Origin: Medicago truncatula
Taxonomy: Eukaryota > Streptophyta > Magnoliopsida > Fabales > Fabaceae
DNA: 64,000 nucleotides
Direction of reading: 5' to 3'
NCBI RefSeq assembly: GCF_003473485.1
Contig: NC_053045.1
Location: forward strand, 49,456,494 to 49,520,493
This document shows, piece by piece, positions 13,518 through 24,558 of the stretch. Numbering within the stretch: position 1 is the first letter of the stretch; the number at the start of each line of letters is the position of its first letter. Made by a program: the position numbers and the translations under genes. Under the pieces are notes generated by a model. That model did no database searches. It was not told the DNA's origin and saw only the letters and a program-made list of their open reading frames with translations.

Positions 13518-13526
13518 TATAAATAG
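13518..13526 (+). promoter_or_regulatory. TATA box of the solo LTR
   Basis: TATAAATAG in the context CTCTATAAATAGAAG, about 870 bp before the 3' end of the LTR. It is the likely U3 core promoter, with transcription expected to start about 30 bp downstream. Confidence 0.55.
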
Positions 13527-13611
13527 AAGTGAAAGGCTCAGCATTACTTGCACCATTGCAAAGCAACAAGAAAAACAACAAGAACATTGTTGTGAAGCTT
13601 TAGCAAAAAAA

Positions 13612-14010
13612 TTGATCATCACAAAGATTCCAAGAAGTATTTTCAAGTGTAAATTAATTCTTTCTTATCTTGTTAAAGATAAGTTCTCCTTCCATTCTTC
13701 TCTGAATTGATCATCACTGAGATCTCAAAATGTCTCTTGTAGTGTAAATCAATTCTTTCTTATCTTGTTAAAGATAAGTTCTCTTCCTTTCTTCTCTTGT
13801 CTGATTTCAATCATTCAAGTTCCAAACATCTTACAAAGTCTCATCTAGCTTTAGGGTTGCTAAAGGTTTAGTTTGAGCAGAAGGTGTAAAAGTCTAAGTG
13901 GGTAACTTAGCAAGAAGAAAAGAAAGTTTCATCTAACTTTAGGGGTACTAAAGTGTTAGTTTGAGCAAAGATTGTAAAAGTCTAAGTGGGTAACTTAGCA
14001 AGAAGGTGCA
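13612..14010 (+). repeat. Two further tandem duplications downstream of the LTR TATA box
   Basis: A unit of about 95 bp occurs at 13612-13706 and 13707-13801 (both start TTGATCATCAC and contain ATTCTTTCTTATCTTGTTAA). A unit of about 88 bp occurs at 13835-13922 and 13923-14010 (TCATCTAGCTTTAGGG against TCATCTAACTTTAGGG, both ending GTAACTTAGCAAGAAG). Confidence 0.75.
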
Positions 14011-14949
14011 AGCCTGCTGAGGCTTAGAGAATACAGGTTGTGTAACTGTTCAGGTGAACAAAGATTGTAAGGTGCAAGATTTGAGAGGTTATCTTTAGCA
14101 TCATAGTGGAAACTCTCAAGATTGTGAGAAGTGGACTAACCACATTGGGTGAACCACTATAAATTTATGTGTGTTCTTCTTCTCTTCCCTATACTCTTTA
14201 CTTACTGCAAACACAACACACACAAACACATTTACTTTATTAAACTGTTTTTGCACTCAGACATCAGAACGTTCTGAAGTTAGAATACTAACTTAACTAT
14301 TCCAAGTAAACAACTTGAGAATCAATTTTAAGTTACAAGTTTATTTTTAAAGGGTCATAATTCAAGTCCCCCTTTCTTGTAACTATTTTATCTACTTCAG
14401 TCTTCTCTTGACGATACTTCAAGATAGGGTCCCCACCCGTGCCAAAATTGGTTCAGACTCAGGGTTTTGTGTGATGGTACAGAAATTACATGGATGTTAT
14501 GTAGGGCCCCGGTGGAGTATTCCAGTCATCTCTTTGTGACTTGCGAGTTTTCAAGCATGGTATAATATTTTTAAGTGGCAAGGGCGGGTGCTAGTCATGC
14601 TTCCCGATTTGGAAGGTTTTTTAAGGCTCTAGGGGAATATGAAAGGCCTTCGTTGGAATATTGGTGGTGGGAAAAATATTTGATTATGGAAGGATGTGTG
14701 GCTTCTCTCGAGGGTAATCCCTGATGGTCATGTTAATTGATCGTCGGACCAATTTCTGTCTTATATTCTTGTGAATTATTTGAATCAAATCGTGGATATT
14801 TTCGCCTGGCATCTCCTTATTTCGGGGAGTATAATCATTTTTGTCCTTTATACACTAATGGTTTGTTCACAACGAGGTTTGCCTGCGAGTTCATTATTCA
14901 TGAGAATCAACTCTCAATGGACACATGTTTGGAAATGGAGAGTTCTTGT

Positions 14950-16849
14950 TGTAACGCCCTAGTCGTTAATTTATTTATTTTGGATTTATTTAGAGTCTTT
15001 TATGTGATTTTAAATAATATTTGTGATTTATGTGGTGTGCATTATTTTATTATATAGTTTATTTTAATAATAATTAGAATAAGTGGGAAATTAATATTAT
15101 TTTGGAATTTGGGGAGTTAATTAGGATTTAATAAGAATTAAGAGAGTATCAACTTTTGGGAGAAAAGGGAGAGAAAAGCAAGTAGAGCCAAGAACTGATT
15201 TTGCTGTGCATTTCTTTCTGCAAATCTAAGGTAAGGGTGAGGTTTACTTCAATTGTATTGATTCTGAATTCTGATTTTGAGTTTAACAGGTTTTGGTAGA
15301 ACTTGGGAATTCTAGGTTTATGTTGAATTGGTGGGTTTGAGTGCAGAGATTGCTGTTTTGATGTTAGAATTAGGTTCTGGTTGCATACAACACTTAGTTT
15401 AGCATCTGTAAACTGATTTGGGGAGTGGAATTGAGAAAATTGGGATTCTGGGTAAAAACCTGCATTCTGGTCGTGCTGACATTCATCGCTCGCCTAGGCG
15501 AGTGGACTTTCCCGCCTCGCGCGGGAGCAATGTTCATAGCTCGCCCCGCGAGCAAGCCAACTCGCCATGTCGAGTACCCGTGAGAAAAACATGATTTTTG
15601 AATTGTTGTTATAAGTTGTAATATGGGTAGTTTTAAGTACCTAGATGATTTTAGAGAGGTCTGGGACAATTTTCAGATTAAAATGATGAATAGGGAACTT
15701 AAAAATGAAGATTTAGTGAGAAAAATGTCAAAACTCCCGAGAGCACCCCTTTTCCAGTTCGCCTCGTACTCGCCACCGCGAGTAACCTTTTCGCTTGAGC
15801 TCGCCATGGCGAGCAGAGGCACTCGCGAGGCGAGTTTCCCAGTTTCAGAGCTGTTTGTGTTTAATTGTTTATTGTTGATTGGTATTGGTGTTTAAGCATG
15901 ATTATGATAAATTGTGCATTTTTCTGGAATGATTGGATTGTTTATGATGACCTGTTGATCTCTGTGATGTATGTTACATTAATTAAATCATACATGGAGT
16001 TTTGTTTAGCGGAGTTGTAAGTCATATGTACATATATGCATTTTCTAGTTATATGTAGATATACACAAGTGGAGTTAGTTGCATAAGCACAAAAGCGGGA
16101 GGGCTCTGGCCCTGAAACGCCTTATCGTTCAAAGCGGTGGAACACTTTGTTGTTCAAAGCGGTGTTTAGCGGTGAGGACTTATGTCCTGAAAAAGAATGC
16201 TTTAACCATTCGATTAGCGGTGAGGGCTTCGGCCCTGAATATGGTACCACATGCATTGTAGAGGAGTCTTAGCGGAGTTGTGGAGTATTGCATGCGTCGA
16301 TGTTGTTGGTTTTAATTGTCATTTGTTGTTGATGTTGATAATGATAATATTTATATATGTTGATGAATTATTATTATGATAGGGTGTTAGATTCAATTGA
16401 TGCATTCATTATCTATATTTATTGTTGTGAATCTCACCCCTTCTGCTTGAAAATGTTGCCCTTCCTATGGGTAACTTGCAGGTGATCCTGAGTAGTAGGT
16501 GGTGGCTCAAAGTGTCTAGGGCTCTGATACGTGGGATAGGATTTTAATGTTACCTTCATTCCTATGTATCAATTTTTGAATATTGCTGATGTAGCCCTAT
16601 GGTTGTTGAATTTATGTTGATAAGGCTTTTATGCCAAGATTTAATTATAGAGATTTAAACAGTTGTTGTTGTTGTTTTGATACAAATTTTCCGCTGCAAA
16701 ATTAATGATGATTTTGAAAGATGTTTATTAAATAGATTTTATATTCTATTTAAGAAATTTTGAAAATGTAGTGTGACATGCTCGTTTGGGAATTACTCTG
16801 ATGCATGTTTATTTATTATTAAATTGATTTTGGATAACGATGTGTTACA
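14950..16849 (+). mobile_element. Ty3/Gypsy-like solo LTR, 1900 bp
   Basis: It begins TGTAACGCCC and ends GATGTGTTACA, giving matched TGTAAC/GTTACA ends, with a perfect 5-bp duplication CTTGT at 14945-14949 and 16850-16854. No internal coding region or second LTR remains. Inside are GC-rich CTCGC/GCGAG inverted motifs (15477-15580 and 15755-15840) and repeats of AGCGGTGAGG..CCTGAA (about 16090-16250), features common in legume Gypsy LTRs. The assignment to Gypsy (Tekay-like) is by resemblance only; the boundaries and duplication are read directly. Confidence 0.8.
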
Positions 16850-17060
16850 CTTGTGGCCTATGAGTTCATGTGATACATTTTAATCATCCTCTGTCGGGTT
16901 GTGTTAATCTCTTATAGAAGGATTATGTTGGTGTTTACTTTAGTTGTTGTATAAGTTTGTAGTTCAGTGTAATGGCCTCTTTTTTTTTTTTTTTTGTCAG
17001 GTAGTCTAGTGCCTAGAATTCATTTTTTTACAATAATTTAAATGTAGTTAATTTCAATGA

Positions 17061-17065
<5 letters not shown>

Positions 17066-17110
<45 letters not shown>
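17066..17110. repeat. (TA)n microsatellite
   Basis: An uninterrupted TA dinucleotide run of about 45 bases in an AT-rich flank just downstream of the LINE/LTR nest. Confidence 0.95.
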
Positions 17111-17115
<5 letters not shown>

Positions 17116-17523
17116 TTATTTAGTTTTCTCACCAATCTTACACCAAATTTAAGAGAACAATACATTATTACCCAAAAATATCAAATCTCATCTTTATTCA
17201 TTAAATTAACTAATTAAAAATATTCAATGGAGTTGGTGTTCTTGATATTTTTCGGTGGATTAACTGAAATTTTTCAAAGTCATACTAAAGGTGTATGGTG
17301 TCAACCCATCATTACCGATGTAATAATAACACGTTTTTGAGTTTATTATAAGAAATTGAAAGATTACAAAAACATAAATAAAACTGCAAGAAATTTTACA
17401 ATAGTCGAAACATTGCGACAGCCGACATGCATATTAAATATAGAGTAATTAGACGTAATAACATAAAATTATTTTTAATATAAAAAACATAATTATTTTT
17501 AACTTTCAACTTGATCTTTCCTC

Positions 17524-17791
17524 TTACAAGCAGTGACATGTTTCCAAATAACACGTCGGTTTTCTAGGAGAGATACATTCATCATATGCACAATCATCCT
17601 TAGTCACACAAGGGAGAAAACCTGTATGTCAAATAAGAATAGTTGAAAGTTACTAGAAAGAAAGGGATGGAAAATTTTATATATAATAATTGAAATGTGT
17701 GTGTGAAAAATGACTTACTATGACTGGTTACAACTAGAATTAGGGAAACCAAGATCATCAAAGCATAAACAATTTTTAGATTTCCTGCCAT
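17524..17791 (-). CDS. Nodule-specific cysteine-rich (NCR) peptide
   Basis: Two-exon gene for a 56-residue secreted peptide. Exon 1 (17719-17791) encodes a hydrophobic signal peptide, MAGNLKIVYALMILVSLILV and four more residues, closely matching NCR signal peptides. The donor GTAAGT follows. Exon 2 (17524-17621, acceptor ATACAG) completes a split Ser codon in phase and encodes a short mature peptide with six cysteines spaced C-x5-C-x4-C-x7-C-x4-C-x-C, with the typical Asp before the second Cys and a Pro in the x7 loop. That gene structure and spacing are characteristic of NCRs, which in inverted-repeat-lacking legumes are delivered to symbiosomes and drive bacteroid differentiation. The mature part has more Asp/Glu than Lys/Arg, so it is likely neutral to acidic. 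No other NCR is visible nearby. The stop immediately follows CHCL. Expression is not shown by sequence. Confidence 0.85.
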
Positions 17792-18068
17792 ATTTTATCT
17801 CTTTAGTTTGTATGTGACAAACAAATAGTTATTTTATCACTTTATAGTTAGAAAACCTCATCATTTGTTAATTCAATTTAATTGCTTTTAGAACTTACAG
17901 AGTTGCCAAAAACCATTCATGATATAATCAACATTATTATAAAAATGTCTTTTGAGTCTATTAAATGTTTCATGTTTATTATTCAAAAAAAATAAATTGT
18001 CATGTTTATCTCTAAAGCTCACTCAATTGATCCCTTTACTGTAGTAAAAATGTCGATTAAATGTTTTC

Positions 18069-18132
18069 ATGATGATTAGAGGTTATTAACTTTTTAATAA
18101 ATGATGATTAGAGGTTATTAACTTTTTAATAA
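18069..18132. repeat. 32-bp perfect tandem duplication
   Basis: A 32-bp unit beginning ATGATGATTAGAGGTTATTA occurs twice in direct succession (18069-18100 and 18101-18132). Confidence 0.9.
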
Positions 18133-18274
18133 ACTTTCTATATTTTTTTTTTATTTTTCATTTAGCCTTTCAGGATAGACATGGGGAAAAATCCCAATGA
18201 GAAACAAAAGTGTGAAATGATTGAGAAAATTGTAGAAATAATTGACCGAAGAAGCAAAAAAAAATACTTATTTA

Positions 18275-18543
18275 CTATTACCTCCGGTCTTTATTATATG
18301 AAGAAAAAAATCAAATAACTTTAAAACCAAGACTATCATTGGTTGTTGTAGTTTTTTTTTAATGAGATTTTACAAATACATCCTCGTAAAATTTTGAGAA
18401 ATATTAAATATACGCGTTAATATTATAAAGAATATCATTAAATGGGGGCTAAAAAGGTATTTTAAATAATAAATATACCTTTTTCTTATAAATAGGGTCA
18501 AAATAATTTTTGAAAATTTTCTTATAATAAGGATGGGAGGAAG
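18275..18543. mobile_element. Stowaway-like MITE
   Basis: The left end has ACCTCCGGTCTTTATTATA and the right end has TATAATAAGGATGGGAGGAAG, an imperfect terminal inverted repeat of the CTCCCTCCG Stowaway type. TA lies outside both ends. No coding capacity; the exact left end is uncertain by a few bases. Confidence 0.6.
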
Positions 18544-21479
18544 TATAAATTAAGAGTTTTATAGGATGTTATGGTAATTTTTATATTTTCGGAGCTAATT
18601 TGTGCGTACCAACAACCACCAACAAATAGAATGTTTAAACATGAGAACTTGAGAAATAAGATTCCAACGTGTTCAATCAAGGAATGAGTTAATGTATGTA
18701 ATGTCCAGTTGCTCGCATATGTCGTAGAAATTAAAAGCATTGACATCATCAACGAATACCCGAACATAGAACTCTCTTGTGTGTTTTTACTGTCGAAAAG
18801 ACTTCTTGCAATACAATGAACTTGAAGTTCAAGATTTTGTAAAAGGACTAATGTGCATGAAAAGTAAAAGACTTCAAAGTAAATGTGCTGGGAAATTTAA
18901 AATGCAGAAATGTAAATGCTCAAGGAAATCAAATTGCATAAAAAGCAAGTGAGCAAGGAAATTAAAGTGCAGAAAAAGTATATAACTTTAAAATTAAATA
19001 AAGAAAAGAAAAAAATGGCACACTTGATCGTAGAGTCAATAGACGATCATTTTTTTTTGTTAGATATTATTTATAAATGCGTCAAACAAATTTTATTATA
19101 ATGGCTCAAGACCTCTATTTTTAGAAAATGTTTGGACAAGACAAACACATACTATGACATCTTCTAATATTTCAATTTTGTACAAAAACAGTATAATGTC
19201 AAACATAATTTTCCACAAAGATATATATATAGTCAATCCAAAAAAAAAAAAGTGGAGGAGATAGAAAAACATTAAAAGACTCTAAATCAAAACTAAATAT
19301 GAAAAGGATAGAACAACAAAATTTAGTGTTTGTTTGGTACTGCATTTGCAAAACTAATACGGCAAAAAATCACGTTAACGTATAAGCTAGTATGTAGAGC
19401 TTATGAAAATCCCGGTAAAAATGCAACGAACGTGTGCAAACATGGTTTTGTGTGTTAAAGACGGGAAGTCAAACTCACACTTAATTGCTCCTATCAAAAT
19501 TGGACTTTTTTATTGTAGATAGACAAAAATAATAAATTATCGTTGAAACTCACACACAAGTAGATGGGTCGGGGTTTGAACCTTACTCGTAATATCTGGC
19601 CTTTCAATTTCAACATTTTACCAGATAAGATAAGATTTATGGACAATTTAAACTTTTTTTAAGGACACATAAATGAGTTTTTCACCAAATATATTTTTGA
19701 CTGAATATTTTTCACAAATAGTACTAGGTAAAAATAATGGAGTCCCAACTCCCAAGGCACGTATTTCATTCAATAGTTTGGGTATAACCTCTTATAGCAA
19801 GAAAAGTAGAAAAAAATTCCCAGCTAAAAGTCAGTGATACATTCAAATCAATGTTACTAATATCGCTTTCGAGTTATGTCATTGTCATTGAGAAGCACAA
19901 CATGACACAAATTTAGGCTTGGGTATTTGTTGAAATTACATAACAACAGTATTTCATGGAGATGGGCACGTTAACTGTTTAGCAATATTCACAGGAAAAA
20001 ACTCTTATGAAGGTAAGAATGCAAAGTATTATTTTAAAATGGGGTGTCAATTATTGGTTTCATGTTTAGAGTTTGATATATATTGTCCCCAACTTCAATA
20101 TTGAGGCGTCATGTCATGGAAAATGTTTTAAAAGGATCATTTTACAGCCCATAAAGAATAAGCAAGAATTTTGCCAACAAAAGTAGAAACATGTTATGTC
20201 TCATTAAGTTGATTGCTACTCCAATGGAAGCATCCAAGGCTTGTTTAAAGAAAAATGATACTTCAGTCTTTTTCATTGTCTCAATCAATTAAAACCAAAA
20301 TTTATTACTCCGTCACACAAAAGTCATTGTATAGAAATTAAGAACTAAATATCATGGAAGTACATTTCATATTTCATATGGTAGATGCAGAAACATTTTA
20401 TTTATGTAGATAAAGTGACAATCATCGCATAAAACTCACATCGATATAGGTGAGGTCTTAGCCTTCGAACTCTTGAGTTTGAATATAAACGAATGTGTCC
20501 AACCTTATAATATTGATATTGTCAATTAAATTAAGTTTTACAAACAAATGTAGAGGTATTTGAATTTGATATGCTAGGAAGTAGGTTCAAGCCTATAATT
20601 TTCCAGTTCTCCACGTTTAATATTGAGATTCTCTCCACTATATTATTTAAAAGAAAAAAAATGTAACAAATCTAGAAAAGAGAATATCAATTTCACAAAA
20701 TTAACCCCATTAAGTATTGTTTGATTCTCAATCTCATTATCATAAATTTAAAGTGAAAAATTGACAATTATTCTTGGACAATTCTTTTTAGTAAATTTAA
20801 CAATTATTATGGAAAATAGATAATATTTTGTACTACCTTGCAAATACAATCTTCTTGTGAATACTCTTCCATTCAAGCTAATTGGAAATAAGCATTTAAC
20901 TAAGATTATCTTCTCATTTAAATTTTTAGAAGTATTTATGTTAAGAGTTTGAAATTGAATAGATAAAAGTGGACTTAAGCATTTTGAGGTGATTCACCTC
21001 ATGGCCTTGTGTTCTAATCATTGTTGCTATCATTCAGGTGTCTATAAAGTGAAGTCACTAATGATAGATATTAAAAGAGGTGACGATATTATGGGGTGCA
21101 CACCGAGTTATAACAAATAAAAGAGTTAAATATGTTTTATCTAACTTATTGTTTTAGTCTCTTTAAAAAAAAATCTTTTACTTTTAGTCCTTTAAAAAAT
21201 TTTCATTTTCATTTTTAGTCTCTTCTTTAAAGTAAACTAATATATAAAATTCATATTTTTGAATAAAAATTTTCAGAAAAGTTTATAATATTATAAGATT
21301 CTCTCCAAAAAAAAATCGAATTTTTTAACAAAACATAAGTTAAATATGAATTTTTATATTTCTCCAACAAAAAATTTGAATTTTATGATATGGACTATGG
21401 AGGCACGGAATAAATACGTATTTCTTTTAAGGAATTAAATATGAAAAACTAATTTTGAGCTTTTTTTTTTTTTTTTTTT

Positions 21480-21880
21480 TTTTGCAGAGTTCCGTATTAT
21501 TCCGACTAAGCCTCAATTTATTTTGATTTTTCGAATAAAACGCGTAAAATCGCGATTTTTTCCCAAGTGCACACCGGAAAAGTGACCTAGAAGTTGATTT
21601 TTTTTTATTGATTTTTCCACGCATATTAAGACATAAAAACAACATCTCCCACAAAAACTTAGAATTTTCCAACAAGGGACGGATTGAAAATAAATTTTTA
21701 ATGCGCCAAAAACTCAATGAACCAAAACATCGACCTAGAAATTGAAGTTTGAGCTGGTTTTTTACAGACACCTTTATAAAAATACATATAGTGGATCCGT
21801 AAAATTTTGTAGCATTTCAAATAAGCTTCGATTTATTTTGATTTTTTCGACCGAAACGCACAAAATCATAATTGATGCTC
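21480..21880. repeat. Unclassified repeat, two related segments
   Basis: Two related segments in direct orientation: GCCTCAATTTATTTTGATTT..CGAATAAAACGC near 21511, and GCTTCGATTTATTTTGATTT..CGACCGAAACGC near 21826. Both carry ACGC(G/A)(T/C)AAAATC next to them. They are probably remnants of one repeat; the family is not recognised. No gene is supported. Confidence 0.4.
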
Positions 21881-23154
21881 TGCCAGGAACTGCACTTAAG
21901 TGAAGCTGAGCCAATTGCAGATGGCTCGACGGTAGTTAACTACGGCCGGAAAAATGCAACGGTACCGTTGAAGGTAAAAACGTATTTGTCATGTGTTTTT
22001 AAGAAAAGTTGAATGTGAGAAAAGCAATTTTCTAAAAGTTGTACCTCACATGGCCCAACAAACGGACCATGGACCTTTGATATGGACTTGTGGGAAAGTA
22101 AAGAGATGAGATTTTTTTTTCCCATCCTCCACCTTTCTTACGCACCCTCCATAAAATTCAGAATACATCCTCAAATTTTCATATTATATAATTCTGAATG
22201 AGGTTTTATTTGTGAAAAAATGTTTTTTTTTCACCGATTTGGATTCTAAAATCCGGATAAAAAAAAGTATTTCATATTGCATAATTCAACACCTTTCTAT
22301 ACACCATACTTCGAATTGTTTGTTTTTTCGTATTATAAAATCTGAACACCCCTACACATCCTCTCGACCAAATAAATCATGGGAAAAATAGGTTATGCTT
22401 ATATAGTCTGAATTGTATCAACGTAAAAATTGAACCTATTTATGACAATGATAGTTAATTTAAGAACTATTCTAACCCACTACTCCAGTATTTTTCTTGT
22501 GTTTCAAGTCCTAGAAGCGCACATTTCTAGATTAACAAAAAAATTTGGTTTTTGCGCGACGGTGTTTGGACACAGTCCGCACAAATGTGGGTATCAATTT
22601 TTGATATCTAAACTCATTTTTTTTATGAATGTATCCAAACACATCCCATTTTTAGTTAAAATTAGTTTGAGTGAAAATCAATTCTACAAAGTCAATCATA
22701 TCGAAACCAATTTTTCTTACTGCACAACCAAACACACGTGAAAACCGGCATGGTTAAATTGTCAAATTAGGCCTTGGGGCTAAGCTAGCTACTGCAAGTA
22801 GCTGCACAGTGGAGATGAATTTCATATGTTCAAAATTATTTTCCTTCTACTAAGAAAGTTCATTTCTTTGTATTTATTTATACCCGTAAAACTTTTGTTT
22901 ATACTCTTCAAATCAGTTTATGCAGTTTTATGTGAAATAGAAATGTGTCTGCGAGTCTTGAGAAAACCAAAAACATTTTTATTACATGCAGTGATCTATT
23001 AGAATTTCTTTTATTTGCAGTGATCTGATCTATCATTAAGATTGTTAAATGGAAAATTCATCCCATAAATGATTTATTTATTTTTATCTTAATTCTTAAA
23101 TTCTTGGAGGAAAAAAAGTGTTTTATGTAGAATTTGGTCAGGGTAAGTAAAATC

Positions 23155-23360
23155 TATTTTAGAATGAGCTGAGATCCTCTACATTTTTCAAAAGAAATAG
23201 AAGTGTCTATTACTATAATTTTAATGTATAAATATCTAATTAATGTTACAAGTTCACTAAATATATGTATTTATATCATTTATTTATTTTTCCAAAACTA
23301 TAATAATGGACACCTCTTTTCTTTTGAAAAATGGATATGATCTCTACTTATTTTAATATA
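23155..23360. mobile_element. Fold-back (MITE-like) element with long arms
   Basis: The left arm (about 23155-23221, containing CATTTTTCAAAAGAAATAGA) and the right arm (about 23295-23360, reverse complement containing CATTTTTCAAAAGAAAAGAG) form an imperfect inverted repeat of about 65 bp around a short AT-rich loop. No coding capacity. Confidence 0.65.
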
Positions 23361-23907
23361 TTCAAACTCAAATCCTTCAAAACACTTCCTTCTTAATAAC
23401 AAGGACATCTTATTAGATTTATTTTAGTAACCTCATTGGTTAAGTAAGGTGAGCACCAAACAAAATAGTGAATCAATGAAGCAAACAATATATACCATTC
23501 ATAAATTATAAAAATTAGGTGACCAAAATCTTATCCTCATCCCAAAGTACAATATCATGAATGAAAATAATGATGGACTACTATATCAGAGTTTCCTTCC
23601 ATTTTCCTTAAAAGGAATAGAAAATCTCCTCACATACCAAATAGATTTTCTTTTGACTCAAAATTCCATCAACCTTTTATTTTTCAACCAGTAACTTTTC
23701 CATTATACTCGAACACATAGAATAATTAAAATCACAAAAATTATATACATTTTTACATGTTCAGTTTTGTTGTTGCGCTCCCATAAAGAATCAATTTTTA
23801 TTTATTTTGAACAGTGAAAAAAAACTATCAATTTAAAAAAATTGCACATATAAAACTGCATTTAAGTTTTTAAATAGTTTAGTTGCTATAAATTCATTGT
23901 TTGAGAT

Positions 23908-23985
23908 CTTCGTGAGTTTAACTCAATTGATAAGGACAATACATAATATATGCAAGGTTCGAAGTTCGAACCCCAATGTATTTAT
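23908..23985 (+). repeat. tRNA-derived SINE-like fragment
   Basis: GTTTAACTCAATTGATAAGGACAATACATAATATATGCAAG followed by a B-box-like AGTTCGAACCCC (23963-23974). It is closely related to the fragment at 7.95 kb, sharing ACAAT(G/A)CATAATATATGCAAGGTTC. Confidence 0.6.
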
Positions 23986-24558
23986 CAGCTGAGTTATACT
24001 CACAGAAATACAATCAATTCAATTTTAAAATGTAATGTAACATAAAAATTAATAATATCATCTTAATTTAAACAAAATGCACTTGAATGAAATTATTTAG
24101 TTTAAATTGATTGTTGAAATATCATTTCTCTTTGTTTAAATCATACAAGCCTAAATCCATTGTGATGGATTTTTACAGTTTTGTGCAAAGGTTGTAATAT
24201 TTACACTAAAAATCTTTCTTTTAATCATATTTAAAAAAAAAAAAAAAAAAAACTTGACACATAATAATCACCGTTTGTCTAGCTTTATCATGAAAGTTTT
24301 GGGTTTTAATTTTAAGAAAAAGGAGTCTTGGGCATTTTTTTGGCTTTTCTAATTGAAATAAAAAAAATTGTCCCCACCAATCCATAAAAAGAGGGAACCT
24401 TATTACTCGCCACGCTACCCTAACAACAATTCTTCCACCTCCCCATAAAAGGGCGCCATTTCCTCATTTTCTCTCCTCTCTCTATTTTCAAACATTCTCA
24501 TTTCTAAACTCTCTCTCACTCTCTTCTCTTCTCAAAACCCTAGCTAATCACCTCCACA

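Larger units (their letters stand above)
11287..14399 (+). mobile_element. Copia-like (SIRE/Maximus-type) solo LTR, 3113 bp
   Basis: It starts TGTTGAAGC and ends CTACTTCA (5'-TG...CA-3') and is flanked by a perfect 5-bp duplication GTCTT (11282-11286 and 14400-14404). The beginning (TTTTGATGAATGTTTTAATGATAACAAA) and the end (AAAGGGTCATAATTCAAGTCC..TTGTAACTATTTTA) resemble the long LTRs of legume SIRE/Maximus elements. No gag-pol and no second LTR are present, so it looks like a solo LTR left by recombination. A TATA box, TATAAATAG, lies at 13518-13526. Internal tandem duplications and a cluster of GAAnnTTC motifs are described separately. The lineage is inferred; the boundaries are strong. 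Confidence 0.8.
10810..16997 (+). mobile_element. Degenerate LINE 3' region, split by two solo LTRs
   Basis: Remnant of a non-LTR retrotransposon on the plus strand, with stops and frameshifts. Near 11017 a translation reads WVWDLRWTRLIFVWEE, then GEDIWRYK, matching the region before the zinc-binding domain of plant LINE reverse transcriptases. Skipping the Copia-like LTR and one target copy restores a continuous SKVIVFS motif across 11286/14405. The zinc-binding (zf-RVT) segment HLFVTCEFSSMV follows near 14525. A GGGKNI..LWKDVWL motif near 14650 is out of the usual order and may be a second fragment. After the Gypsy-like LTR the remnant continues to a T-rich tract at about 16980-16996. Confidence 0.65.
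17800..24558. other. Large AT-rich intergenic region with repeats
   Basis: No gene is supported over about 6.7 kb. It contains a Stowaway-like element (18.3-18.5 kb), a 32-bp tandem duplication (18.07-18.13 kb), a duplicated unclassified repeat (21.48-21.87 kb), a fold-back element (23.15-23.36 kb) and a SINE-like fragment (23.9 kb). The last 150 bases are the CT-rich leader of the next gene. The remaining sequence is AT-rich and unremarkable. Confidence 0.6.

Noticed and set aside
13437..13646. Minus-strand frame with a hydrophobic start and several cysteines, superficially like a secreted Cys-rich peptide
   Set aside because: It lies across the TATA/leader region of the solo LTR on the opposite strand, has no intron or conserved cysteine spacing, and is best explained as chance.
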